DNA of 64,000 bases from NCBI GenBank assembly GCA_017347445.1, contig AP021856.1, positions 1,682,613 to 1,746,612 of the forward strand, in the 5' to 3' direction. Positions 47,201 through 55,590 of this stretch are shown here, one piece after another. The notes under the pieces were generated by a model. The model was not told the origin of the DNA and made no database searches. It saw only the letters and a list, made by a program, of their open reading frames with translations. The DNA comes from Candidatus Brocadia pituitae. GTDB lineage: Bacteria; Planctomycetota; Brocadiia; Brocadiales; Brocadiaceae. Position 1 is the stretch's first letter. Each line of letters begins with the position of its first letter. The position numbers were made by a program, and so were the translations under genes.

Positions 47201-47938
47201 ATCGACAAGAATGCAGTTACCCGTCGGCTGCCGATTCTTATGTACCACCGTGTAGCCCCAACTGGCTCAGCATCAACCGCCCGATATCGCATAACTCCTG
47301 AACAATTTGAAGAACAGCTTCGTTACTTGCGGAATGAAGGATATTATAGTATCAATCTTGAGGACTGGTTTTATGCAATGAAAAGAAAAATGCCGTTGCC
47401 TGGGAAAGCGGTGATACTTACATTTGACGATGGTTATCTCGATTTTAAGACATACGCCTGGCAACTTTTGAAACAATATGGTTTTCTGGCCACTGTTTTT
47501 CTTGTGACGGATAATATTGGAAACTCGAATAGCTGGGATAGTGCATATGGAGAAGAACTGCCACTGCTTGGATGGGAAGATGTCCGACAACTTCAGAGTG
47601 AAGGAGTTGAATTTGGTTCTCATACAGCAAGCCACCCCTATCTTACGTCGCTTTCACCGGAGGAAATTGTCCGTGAAGGGGTACTCTCCAGGGCTGCACT
47701 CAGTTGTGAACTTGGAAAAACAGTGAAGACATTTGCATATCCTTATGGTGATGTTGATGAATTTGTTCAGCGTCTAATCGGGGCATGTGGTTATACTTTT
47801 GGATTATCCTGCAATCATGATTTGTGCGGTTTCCATGATCCTCTTTTAGCACTGCCACGGATTGAAGTGCTCAACTCCGATGATCTCCAAAATTTCGTTG
47901 TAAAGCTTGGGGCCAGTCCGGCACACATTCATAGTTAG
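44228..47938 (+). CDS. GT2 - duplicated unknown domain - NodS-like methyltransferase - NodB-like deacetylase fusion
   Basis: A protein of 1236 residues from the ATG at 44228 (GGAAAG upstream; a GTG at 44192 is less likely). Residues 1 to about 290 form a GT2 domain (NISIIIPAHNAAGTLGETLE, VDNGSNDGTQ, LFLDADDW). Residues about 370-680 hold two related blocks: ELEGTFLGNIVLPVYDKVLP with YILTDAIAERFAW, and TVGGVPIGVVTIPVHRNVVR with ALELRYAIVKASG. From about 755, a NodS-type SAM methyltransferase follows (YFAEKEDPWNYTSAYEQKKY, ALEIACAEGHFTMQLAPRVD). From about 1000, a polysaccharide deacetylase has LPILMYHRVAP, ILTFDDGYLDF and EFGSHTASHPYL. It would transfer, methylate and deacetylate sugars in one chain. 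Confidence 0.88.
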   Translation: MNISIIIPAHNAAGTLGETLESILKQTFQNWEAIVVDNGSNDGTQAVASAFAEKDHRIRMVSEPQKGVSMARNMGIKAARFEWLLFLDADDWIVSQHLERMTNVLAANPNLDGVHCGWINIAPDGSQFCDGSCKEEGDLFNSFVSTCLFAIHACIIRRSVVMSVGGFDTSLVTCEDWDLWQRIARTGVNFGAVHEALSFYRMRQGSASRNGFQLFIDGLRVIERGHSSDPRVPNPRPENANGLPVTQLPTARFNFMCWCAGLFIGTGMDARPLLNTNNNIQDVIIDPETIANNIFNSALIHACQTKNACSKFWPGIEPSVKEFLFALEKQSQIIGLAHRTMSMIYALQHAPFNNSSPSYAIHVEITKPIHDIMTPENIERVNCNIELEGTFLGNIVLPVYDKVLPRYILTDAIAERFAWQILGRHLEHSVYPGLNIVREKNGFSIWRKNRRLTKTITNENAQTIKQKMHDEIGWIVFLQEICGCHNWTFQSFYAPNWKVFLKATGWKVFLQEFMKCKITTIMGFLIKAKNGKYIVDDGGFTLDISDEFTDIKVLSEKLDLLITVGGVPIGVVTIPVHRNVVRALELRYAIVKASGYELCRAAVREGLLGKPLTDKPLSLRDRLKAAKVSLLQGNKDTTFSKTHIEFKFTPEIDCILNYMLYPKDACIILGRRLHKELGTSVSRRAMLPPSLSSELINAARVTGEPVFISLSQDEQPKHIMYMPEVVCHPLQEKQSSTTAVSNNTTTQEDKLVSSGQEYFNNYFAEKEDPWNYTSAYEQKKYEQTLAMLPRLRIRNALEIACAEGHFTMQLAPRVDSLIAADISQIAVDRAAKRCKNTKNIRFQQLDLVRDPLPGIFELIVCSEVLYYVGEYDTLKIVAHKLVDALQPKGYLLMANANVLVDDPDHTGFDWEVPFGIETISKTFVGIRDIRLVKEIRTPLYRIQLFQKRTRMRRPFCHNTPEIINLKYQPTPIEPNVAAYVRWRSGGHPHSSIDKNAVTRRLPILMYHRVAPTGSASTARYRITPEQFEEQLRYLRNEGYYSINLEDWFYAMKRKMPLPGKAVILTFDDGYLDFKTYAWQLLKQYGFLATVFLVTDNIGNSNSWDSAYGEELPLLGWEDVRQLQSEGVEFGSHTASHPYLTSLSPEEIVREGVLSRAALSCELGKTVKTFAYPYGDVDEFVQRLIGACGYTFGLSCNHDLCGFHDPLLALPRIEVLNSDDLQNFVVKLGASPAHIHS

Positions 47939-48125
47939 TTGTGCTTGATTTTCTCAGTGAAATGAAATCAAGCCATAATCTATGAATAACGCCCCTTGTT
48001 GTTGGTGTGGTAAGGATGATCGTTTGAGATTAACTTTGCTATGGAATTTTACCCCGATCAAAATACACCAGTGTTTAATTTACGATTATACTCAAGATGT
48101 TCAAAAAAGGTGGATTTTACATTGT

Positions 48126-48300
48126 TAACAGGGTGGCACGGACAAACTCCGTTTGTCCGTGTTGGATTTGCATGACATTGTTTACGAAGTATTCATTTTG
48201 CCATGTGGATGGACAATACAAGGCAGACCGTGCAAGCACAAGGAAGTAAGCAGTGATGCAAAAACACGGACAAGCATAGCTTGTCCATGCCACCCCGTTA
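48126..48300. mobile_element. TA-flanked MITE with 20-bp terminal inverted repeats
   Basis: The ends TAACAGGGTGGCACGGACAA and, mirrored, TAACGGGGTGGCATGGACAA differ at two positions. Each end includes TA, which fits TA target duplication by an IS630/Tc1-type transposase. The left arm continues in a small palindrome (CGGACAAACTCCGTTTGTCCG interrupted by one base pair). There is no ORF inside. An IS630-family transposase is present at 62065 but its ends do not clearly match. Confidence 0.65.
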
Positions 48301-48570
48301 GATTATGACGATCCGGTATCAAGTTTGTAAATCACAAATTGTGAGCCTCTTGAGTATAGTCAGCCCTACTGTTATCACAAATATGTTGTCTCACATATAA
48401 TAAAACTACCACATTTGTCGCGATTTTTTTATCACAGTTCCCACCTATTTTTACATAAGTCATTTATTTAAACAATTGTTTTATGCCGTCGTGGTAAAGA
48501 TGTCGCATATTTGTGCATTCATAGAATAAGAACCTAGAAAAATCAAGGGTTTTAAAGGCAGTTTTTTCTT

Positions 48571-48586
48571 TGGCATCTTCCTTGCT
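48571..48586 (+). promoter_or_regulatory. sigma54-type promoter
   Basis: TGGCATCTTCCTTGCT fits TGGCAC/T-N-N4-TTGCW with GG at -24 and GC at -12 in correct spacing. It is 154 bases before the glycosyltransferase gene at 48740 and points toward it. Sigma54 control of exopolysaccharide genes is known in other bacteria; here it rests on sequence match alone. Confidence 0.5.
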
Positions 48587-48739
48587 TCAGTTCTAATAGA
48601 AAAATAATAAAAGATACGGTTTTCTTCCGCCTTTTTTTTACAAAGGTGAGATAGAGGGGGTATCTGTTTTTCTTCAGCAGTGTCATGCTATGAAGTTAAG
48701 CAAGAATTAAGATCTCTACCTCCTTGAAGCAGGGATGCT

Positions 48740-49903
48740 ATGGACATTAAATTAGGTACTTCGACTACAAAAGGCAATCCAATTGTACCTTCTAACCCAT
48801 TTCCACCTGACCAGCCATTGGTATCGGTCATTATTCCCGCCCACAATGCAGAAGTTTATCTATTGCATACCCTGAATTCGGTGCTCTCTCAAACTTATAA
48901 AAATATTGAGATTATTGTAGTTGATGATGGTTCACACGATAGCACCGCACACCTTGTGGAATCAATTATGCAACGAGATAACCGCATTACGCTTGTATCC
49001 CAGGCAAATTCCGGGGTTGCAGCCGCGCGCAACATGGCAATCCAAAAGTCCCGGGGTGAGTATATAGCGCCTGTTGATGCCGACGATATCTGGTATCCCC
49101 AAAAAATCAAAAAACAGGTAGATTGTATGCTCCATGCAGATCAAAGCACCGGATTGGTATATGTCTGGTCGATGTGTATCGATGAAAGAGGTTTGCTGAC
49201 GGGTGGATACAGCGCTTTCGATATCGAGGGCGATGTTTTCCAGTCGTTGATAATGTGCAATATTATTGGCAATGCCAGTGCGCCGTTGATTCGCCGTGAG
49301 TGTTTTGAAAATATTGGTGGGTATTGCACCATACTTTTCGAACAAAATGCTCAGGGTTGTGAAGACCGCGACCTCTATCTTCGCATCGCCAAATTTTATA
49401 AGTTTCGTGTAGTTAAAGAGTTCCTCACAGGGTATCGCATGGTTGATGTGAGCATGTCTCATAATTATAGAACCATGGAAAAATCACAATCCATAGTAAT
49501 GGAGAGGGTAAAACAGGGTCATCCTGATCTTCCGTCGTTTCTCTTTCGCTGGTCATGGAGTCATTATTGCCTGTACCTCAGCAATCAAAGCCGAAAAGTC
49601 GCACATTATGGGGTAAGCATGCTTTACCTGTGCAAAGCGGCACGGATGTCTCCTGTCTTCCTTTTCTACCCGGATTTCTATATAAGTATGCGCAACTGTG
49701 TTTTGCCTATGCTAAAACAGGCGGTCATTTCAGTCATGCGACTGGTACATTGCACTTCAGCATGGGACGGGAAGAAGGAACAACCAGGTCAGAGAACGTT
49801 AACACTTTCTGATGTTATGCGAAAGAGTAACTGTCCGCGCTCCGGCTTGTCTAAATTGCATTACCTTCGGTTGCAATTCATTCAACGTTTTTTTGTGAAG
49901 TGA
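48740..49903 (+). CDS. GT2 family glycosyltransferase
   Basis: A 387-residue GT-A enzyme. PLVSVIIPAHNAEVYLLHTL, IIVVDDGSHDSTAHLVE, NSGVAAARNMAIQKSRGEYI and PVDADDIW define the donor site, and CEDRDLYLRIAKFYKF carries the probable catalytic base. The last 100 residues are helical and may contact the membrane. AGGGA lies about 8 bases before the ATG. It is separated from the main glycan cluster by 800 bases with its own sigma54-type promoter. Confidence 0.9.
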   Translation: MDIKLGTSTTKGNPIVPSNPFPPDQPLVSVIIPAHNAEVYLLHTLNSVLSQTYKNIEIIVVDDGSHDSTAHLVESIMQRDNRITLVSQANSGVAAARNMAIQKSRGEYIAPVDADDIWYPQKIKKQVDCMLHADQSTGLVYVWSMCIDERGLLTGGYSAFDIEGDVFQSLIMCNIIGNASAPLIRRECFENIGGYCTILFEQNAQGCEDRDLYLRIAKFYKFRVVKEFLTGYRMVDVSMSHNYRTMEKSQSIVMERVKQGHPDLPSFLFRWSWSHYCLYLSNQSRKVAHYGVSMLYLCKAARMSPVFLFYPDFYISMRNCVLPMLKQAVISVMRLVHCTSAWDGKKEQPGQRTLTLSDVMRKSNCPRSGLSKLHYLRLQFIQRFFVK

Positions 49904-50164
49904 ACGATTTGCAGAGTAGCAACAGTCCGACAACCATACCTGCATCCAACCAAGTGAGGAAGAAAAGTTGTTGTATTTATCATTATAATCATATATCATT
50001 TTTAGTATTCGTCTACCCCCACCGGACTAGAGAATGCAGAGAAAACAGACAGTAGAGAAGGTTTCGCACCGCGAGTATAACACCCTCTAACTCCCTTTTT
50101 AAGGAAAACAGTGTTGTGTGATTTTTCTCTGTGAATGCTGTGGTGGAACGTATTTGAGTGATGT

Positions 50165-52003
50165 ATGAATTATAAACCTTACGCTATCTCCTGGAATACC
50201 ACTTACCGGTGTAACCTGCGCTGCAGTCATTGCTATCTCGATACCAATGCGTTAACCAAACAATCTGCCAAAGAACTCAGCACACAAGAGGGATTGCGGC
50301 TCATAGACCAGATGGCCGAACTTAACCCCAATCTGCTTCTCATCCTTACCGGCGGAGAACCTTTATTACGAAAGGATATCTATGAACTGGCCTCGTACGC
50401 TTCTCAAAAGGGAATGATGGTGGTTTTGGGGACAAACGGCAACCTGATCGACGATGATATTGCTAAGAAACTCAAGGAAAGCGGGGTGACAGGGATAGGT
50501 ATTAGCCTTGACTCCATTGCGCCGGACAAACATGATAAATTCAGGGGAATTCCCCGTGCCTGGGACGAAACCATGAACGGGATTGAGGCATGCCGCCGGC
50601 AAGGCATCGAATTTCAAATACAGACGACGGTCACCCGGGATAATTTCTATGAAATCCCCGATATTATTGACTTCTCTTATAACGTTGGCGCAAAGGTCTT
50701 TAACCTGTTTTTTCTGATATGTACGGGCAAAGGACAGGACCTCACGGATATTACACCGCAGCAATACGATCAGGCGTTGCATCAACTCTATGAGATTCAA
50801 AAAAAATATCAGGGAAGGATGATGGTGGGGGCGAAGTGCGCACCGCACTATCGAAGAATTGTCTATGAACACGATACCGCATCTCCCCTCATCCGCGCTT
50901 ATGCGGGGGGCTGCCCGGCTGGCACTCATTACTGCAGGATTACGCCGGAAGGGGACGTTACGCCGTGTCCTTACATGCCCAATGTTTCCGGGAATGTAAG
51001 AGAGAAGACCTTTGGAGAAATCTGGAATGGTTCTGAAAATATACAGGCCTTGCGGGATGCCCATCTCCAGGGCAGGTGTGGTGTGTGTGAATTCCAATAT
51101 ATCTGCAAGGGATGCCGCGCACGTGCATTGGCGGCCACGGGAAATCAGATGGACGAGGACGCATGGTGCGATTATGTCCCCGGAAAATATGGCAACAAGG
51201 TAATCAAATTGGAAACTGCAGAGACCTTTGGTATCGAAGAAAGTTTTACGATGCCCTGGAGTAATGACGCAAAGGGCATTCTGAAACAGATCCCGTCTTT
51301 CGGGCGAGGTATGGTTATTAAAGGGGTGGAACGTTTTGCCGCAAAAAATGATTATCGTGAAATTACCCTGGAAATCATGAGGGCTGCCCGTGAGGCGATG
51401 GTGTCGGACAGAAAGACGGCATTTCCTATGAACAATGATGAAATCCCATGGACTGAGGAGGCCCGGAAAAGAGTGGCAAATGCCCCGGACTTTGTGCGGC
51501 CTGGTATTTACAAGCTGATGCAGAAAAAGGCGAGGCAGCACGGTTACCAGGAGATAACTTCAAAATTTCTTTCTGAAATACGGGATGAATCGATGCAGCT
51601 TGCCTCGAAACGCATCAGGAATATTGGCTTTGATGAACTCAGAATGGATGCGTGGGACGAGGCTAAGGAAAAGCTGAAGAATGCACGGAAAAAAGAGGTT
51701 ATTGATAAGATTAAGACATTCCTTGATGAACGGACGGTTAAAAACGAGGGGATCATTACGAAATTTCAAGCATACCTGAAAACTGCAGGCGGGGAGGAAA
51801 AAAAAGAAAGACCGGCAATACCGGTATGGACAGAGGAGGCAAAACAACGGCTCGAAAAAGCGCCGATATTCGTCAGGGGCAGGGCGAAGAAGTCGATTGA
51901 AGATTTTGCTGTTCAGAAAGGCCTTGCCGAAATAACCCCTGAACTGATGAACCAATATATGCAAAACATCCCTTCGTTTGTAAAAAAGAAATTTATGGCA
52001 TAG
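50165..52003 (+). CDS. radical SAM/SPASM protein with PCP_red-like repeats
   Basis: A 612-residue protein. The radical SAM core starts YRCNLRCSHCYLDTNAL (CxxxCxxC near residues 16-23) with GGEPLLRKDIYE and LGTNGNLI. The SPASM domain (about 255-340) has CPAGTHYC, DVTPCPYMPN and CGVCEFQYICKGCRARAL. The last 250 residues contain three copies of a segment like the PCP_red domain of light-independent protochlorophyllide reductase: PWSNDAKGILKQIPSFGRGM; PWTEEARKRVANAPDFVRPG; WTEEAKQRLEKAPIFVRGRA, each followed by a conserved helix ending in an EIT motif. The core is related to heme-d1/heme-b maturases (NirJ/AhbD type). A role in tetrapyrrole or peptide modification is possible; none is proven. Confidence 0.85.
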   Translation: MNYKPYAISWNTTYRCNLRCSHCYLDTNALTKQSAKELSTQEGLRLIDQMAELNPNLLLILTGGEPLLRKDIYELASYASQKGMMVVLGTNGNLIDDDIAKKLKESGVTGIGISLDSIAPDKHDKFRGIPRAWDETMNGIEACRRQGIEFQIQTTVTRDNFYEIPDIIDFSYNVGAKVFNLFFLICTGKGQDLTDITPQQYDQALHQLYEIQKKYQGRMMVGAKCAPHYRRIVYEHDTASPLIRAYAGGCPAGTHYCRITPEGDVTPCPYMPNVSGNVREKTFGEIWNGSENIQALRDAHLQGRCGVCEFQYICKGCRARALAATGNQMDEDAWCDYVPGKYGNKVIKLETAETFGIEESFTMPWSNDAKGILKQIPSFGRGMVIKGVERFAAKNDYREITLEIMRAAREAMVSDRKTAFPMNNDEIPWTEEARKRVANAPDFVRPGIYKLMQKKARQHGYQEITSKFLSEIRDESMQLASKRIRNIGFDELRMDAWDEAKEKLKNARKKEVIDKIKTFLDERTVKNEGIITKFQAYLKTAGGEEKKERPAIPVWTEEAKQRLEKAPIFVRGRAKKSIEDFAVQKGLAEITPELMNQYMQNIPSFVKKKFMA

Positions 52004-52049
52004 GAATAGTTATCTCATATTTTGTAACAATGTAGTTTTTTGAAAAGCA

Positions 52050-52114
52050 GGGGCGAAGCATTTGCCAGTTTGGGTATGAATAGATGTATGCCAGTTATAG
52101 CAAATGCTTCGCTC
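52050..52114. repeat. palindromic element, copy 2
   Basis: GGGGCGAAGCATTTGCC at the left and GCAAATGCTTCGCTC at the right; the loop contains ATGCCAGTTATA. It is the second copy of the element at 15793. It lies in the 190-base gap before the kinase gene. Confidence 0.75.
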
Positions 52115-52252
52115 ATACACTGCTTTGCTATTGCAGTGAGGTGGGTATCTTCCACCGGAAAATTGACAAGGTGAGCGAGTGATGTATGGTGGGCAATGCC
52201 CTCCCGGTTAACCCGATTTTGGTTACGGTGTCGTCGCGCCAGGAATATTGTC

Positions 52253-54310
52253 GTGAAAGAGACCCTGCAAAAATATCTGAAAACGATCTTTCTCTATGTT
52301 TCGGACAAGCTGCATGTCCCTTCGTACCGGTCCATTAAAACGAAGATTATCATTTCTTCCATACTTCTTTCGGTATTCCCTATTTTTATCATGCGGGTAT
52401 TCGTTTATCCGACGGAAAAAAAGGCATTACAGGACGCATTGATACAAAACCTTGAAGGTGTTGGGCATAAGCAGGCGGAGCTCATTGTAACCTGGGTAAA
52501 TGAAAGAAAGGCTGATGCCAAAATTATTGCTGAAAATCCTAATGTGCCCGGCGTGATATATAAATCAGAGGGAAGTGAAAATTTTTACCGGCTCCTGCAC
52601 CATTTAAATACCCTGAGAGAGGCATACGGATACAAGGAAATTTTCATCTGTGACCGTTTTGGTGATTTAAAAGTTACCACGTCGACAGGAAAGGTTATTA
52701 CCAATGTGGCCGGATTCGAGTTTTTCCAAATGGCAATAAGCGGCGTCACCTTTGTTTCTCCAATTATGCCTTCAGTCATTCCCCTGGAAAATGAGTACGG
52801 AAAGCTTGAGCATGGCCTGCCAACCCTTTATATTACTACCCCGGTAGTCTACGAGCATAAGGTCATCGGTGCCGTATGTCTCAGGGTTGACGTGATGGAA
52901 ATCAGCAAACTCATGAGGAGTGTTCGTCTGGGGGAAACGGGGGAGACATATTTGATCAACAAGGACGGCTACATGCTTTCTGAGTCCAAGTATTTAAAAT
53001 ACCTTAAGGACGCAGGACTTGTTCAGCAAAGAACTACCCTTGAAATGCAAGTGGTAAACACAGAAACAAAAGAACTCACCAGCAGTGCGGGAGAGTGTAT
53101 AAAAGGAAAAAAGGGTCATGATGCAGAGGGCTACAGAGACTACCGGGGGGTAAAGGTGCTGGGCTTTTGGCAATGGATACCGGAACTGGATTGGGGTATT
53201 ATCGCTGAAATTGATGTCAATGAAGGCTACGGTCCGGTGAAACAACTGCATACCATCGTTGCTCCGATCATTATTCTCGTTACCATTGCAGTAATCTCCT
53301 TTGCCTTTTATTTTGGGAAAAAGATATCAGATCCCATTTTGTACCTGACCGAAGTAACGAAAGGTATCTCTGAAGGAGACTACAGCAGGCGGGTAAAAAT
53401 TACCTCACACGATGAGATTGGAGAATTATCGAATTCCTTCAATAAGATGGCTAGTTTTTTAGAAGAAAAGACACACATCCTGGAAGAATATACCGCTAAT
53501 TTGGAAAAAACGGTTGAGGAACGGACAAAAGACCTGACCCGCATGAATCAGGAACTGGAAAAACAGAGCAGCGATTTGGAAAAGGCATATAAGGAACTCG
53601 TCTCCCTTGATCAGATGAAGGACAAAATGATCCGGGATGTATCTCATGAATTAAAATCCCCTGTTGCACAGGTACAAATGGCCATCGACCTTTGGTCTGC
53701 GACGGTCAAAAAACAGCATATTGACCGCTCAAAGGAAGAAAAATATTGCATGATCATTCAGACCAGCTTGCAGCGTCTGCGAAAGACTATCGGCAGTATC
53801 CTCGATCTCTCTGTTTTAGAATCCGGGAGGCTGGTATTCAAGAAGGAATATATCCACATAGACGAATTGGTTCTCCAGATTACCGCCGGTATGAGACTTC
53901 TGGCTGAAAAAAAGGGACTGGCATTAATCAATCACGTTAATCAGGGATTACCGGTGATTATTGGAGACAAAGACGAAATCCAACGGGTAGTGATCAACCT
54001 CATAGATAATGCAATAAAATATACGGAGAAGGGAGAAATTCACGTTTTTTTGGAGCAGAAAGATGCATACATTGAATTCGGGGTGAAAGATACGGGGGTT
54101 GGTATCGGTTTACCGAAAGACCAGTTTGGGAAATTATTTGAAAGGTTTTTTCAGGAACGGCCAAGGATTGATGGTGCCGGCGTTGGCCTTGCAATCTGTA
54201 AAAATATTATTGATAGCCACAAAGGCAATCTCTGGGCTGAGAGTGAAGGCAGTGGCAAAGGTTCTACCTTTAAATTTGTCCTGCCAATAGCCCGTCAGGA
54301 TGCCGCATAA
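52253..54310 (+). CDS. membrane sensor histidine kinase (Cache-HAMP-HisKA)
   Basis: About 685 residues. A first membrane helix (IIISSILLSVFPIFIMRVFV) and a second near residues 335-357 (IVAPIIILVTIAVISFAFYF) flank a periplasmic dCache-like sensor domain of about 280 residues. A HAMP linker (ISDPILYLTEVTKGISEGDY), a coiled coil (about 405-455), the HisKA site RDVSHELKSPVAQVQMAIDL and a HATPase_c domain (NLIDNAIKYT, DTGVGIGLPKD, GVGLAI) follow. I chose the GTG at 52253 with AGGA 8 bases before it; ATG at 52196 is an alternative. The response regulator gene follows after 29 bases. Confidence 0.9.
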   Translation: MKETLQKYLKTIFLYVSDKLHVPSYRSIKTKIIISSILLSVFPIFIMRVFVYPTEKKALQDALIQNLEGVGHKQAELIVTWVNERKADAKIIAENPNVPGVIYKSEGSENFYRLLHHLNTLREAYGYKEIFICDRFGDLKVTTSTGKVITNVAGFEFFQMAISGVTFVSPIMPSVIPLENEYGKLEHGLPTLYITTPVVYEHKVIGAVCLRVDVMEISKLMRSVRLGETGETYLINKDGYMLSESKYLKYLKDAGLVQQRTTLEMQVVNTETKELTSSAGECIKGKKGHDAEGYRDYRGVKVLGFWQWIPELDWGIIAEIDVNEGYGPVKQLHTIVAPIIILVTIAVISFAFYFGKKISDPILYLTEVTKGISEGDYSRRVKITSHDEIGELSNSFNKMASFLEEKTHILEEYTANLEKTVEERTKDLTRMNQELEKQSSDLEKAYKELVSLDQMKDKMIRDVSHELKSPVAQVQMAIDLWSATVKKQHIDRSKEEKYCMIIQTSLQRLRKTIGSILDLSVLESGRLVFKKEYIHIDELVLQITAGMRLLAEKKGLALINHVNQGLPVIIGDKDEIQRVVINLIDNAIKYTEKGEIHVFLEQKDAYIEFGVKDTGVGIGLPKDQFGKLFERFFQERPRIDGAGVGLAICKNIIDSHKGNLWAESEGSGKGSTFKFVLPIARQDAA

Positions 54311-54339
54311 CCATCTGATGACCATAAGGAGCCAACACC

Positions 54340-54705
54340 TTGGGTAAAAAATTGCTCATTATCGAAGATGAGGATGAATTTTTCTTTTTTTACGAGACGA
54401 TGCTGGAAGATACGGACTATGCTGTTCGGCGCGCTATCGATGGGGTGCAGGCGTTTGAAATGATAAACAATGAAAAACCCGATCTTATCATACTGGATTT
54501 GCTGCTAGATCAGATGAAAGGAGAAGACTTCCTGAAACAATTAAAATCGAATCCGGGATATGTCAATATCCCGATTATTATCTCCAGCAGTTTTTCGCCC
54601 CGTGCATATAAGTCGATATTTGATGTGGATCCCAGCCTCACCTTTTTGGAAAAGCCATTTAGCCAGGATACATTGCTTGCTGAGATTAAAGCCAGGATAG
54701 GATAA
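54340..54705 (+). CDS. single-domain response regulator
   Basis: A 121-residue receiver-only protein. LLIIEDEDEFFFFYETML carries the acidic pocket, the phosphoacceptor Asp is in PDLIILDLLLDQMKGEDF, and the conserved Thr/Ser and Lys are in IPIIISSSFSPRA and FLEKPFSQDTLLAEIKARI. It begins with TTG, eight bases after AAGGAG. No output domain is attached, so it relays by protein contact. It is probably the partner of the upstream kinase and its stop is adjacent to the next ATG. Confidence 0.9.
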   Translation: MGKKLLIIEDEDEFFFFYETMLEDTDYAVRRAIDGVQAFEMINNEKPDLIILDLLLDQMKGEDFLKQLKSNPGYVNIPIIISSSFSPRAYKSIFDVDPSLTFLEKPFSQDTLLAEIKARIG

Positions 54706-55590
54706 ATGGTGAAATATTATCCACTGATTGCAGGATTTTTCATGCTCATCTTTGTGTCTCTTGCCGGTTGCCATTTCATGCAGGAACAGAAACAGGGCGC
54801 AAAAGGAAACAACCATGACCTTGAAGTACTGCTCATAAATGATATTCAGGACGGACGGTTAGATATGCCGTTTGATCAGGCAAGTCTTATTGCATCGGGT
54901 GTGAATACGGATAAAAAGATGCAGTCGTACCTGAAAAAAATCGATCTCCTTATCTCCCGGATTAAGCAGGAAACAGATATCAATACCACAAATGACCCTA
55001 TAAAAAAAGCGGAGATTATCTTCGGCTGGCTCCATACGAGTACCAATGAAGGGACATACAACGATTGTTACGATTTCCGTGACACCCTTAATCTCAAGGT
55101 GGGTAACTGCCTGTCCTATGCAATACGGTTTACCATCGTATGCCGGTATTTTGGAGTTGACATAAAAAACATTTTTATTCCAGGACATATTTATAATATG
55201 CTGGTGTTTAATGGTCAGACACGTTACTTCGAACATACTCACAGCGATGGCATCGTAAAGAAAAAGGATTTGTATCACCCTGATAAAAAGGTCATGAAGG
55301 ATGAAGAACTGATTGCAGAGATATTTTTATACAAAGCCCGCAACGCAAATATTGATCTGAAATACGAAGAGTCCTGCTCATACTGTCAGCGGGCACTAAT
55401 GTTCAATCCCCAGGATAATCGTCCTGTTATTTTGCTCCTGGATAATTATATCGCAAGGAAGCGCTACGAAGAGGCGTTTCGATATTTGAGTGACCATCTC
55501 TCCCGGCACCCCGATGACATGAAATCATTTAAACATACTTTTGTGCTCCTGCAAAGATTATGTAAGAAAGAAGATGGAAAAACCAGGTAA
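54706..55590 (+). CDS. transglutaminase-like lipoprotein with TPR tail
   Basis: A 294-residue exported protein with lipobox SLAGCHFMQE. Residues about 100-190 have the SirB1/transglutaminase-like pattern: a reactive Cys in LKVGNCLSYAIRFTIVCRYF, His in FIPGHIYNMLV and HTHSDG. The C-terminal 90 residues form TPR-like helices (SYCQRALMFNPQDNRP, then YEEAFRYLSDHLSRHPDD). It starts immediately after the response regulator stop codon, so it is co-translated with the two-component system. A periplasmic, signalling-linked role is inferred. Confidence 0.75.
   Translation: MVKYYPLIAGFFMLIFVSLAGCHFMQEQKQGAKGNNHDLEVLLINDIQDGRLDMPFDQASLIASGVNTDKKMQSYLKKIDLLISRIKQETDINTTNDPIKKAEIIFGWLHTSTNEGTYNDCYDFRDTLNLKVGNCLSYAIRFTIVCRYFGVDIKNIFIPGHIYNMLVFNGQTRYFEHTHSDGIVKKKDLYHPDKKVMKDEELIAEIFLYKARNANIDLKYEESCSYCQRALMFNPQDNRPVILLLDNYIARKRYEEAFRYLSDHLSRHPDDMKSFKHTFVLLQRLCKKEDGKTR

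Larger units (their letters stand above)
47939..48739. other. 800-base regulatory and repeat region
   Basis: No coding sequence. It contains outer arms TATACTCAAGA (48088-48098) and TCTTGAGTATA (48348-48358), a nested TA-flanked MITE, and a sigma54-type promoter at 48571. The T-rich stretch with several TTGTC or TGTCGC words (48360-48520) could hold activator sites but I cannot define them. Confidence 0.5.

Noticed and set aside
50366-51541. 391-codon minus-strand frame
   Set aside because: Shadow antisense to the radical SAM gene; no motif, low-complexity composition and no ribosome-binding site.
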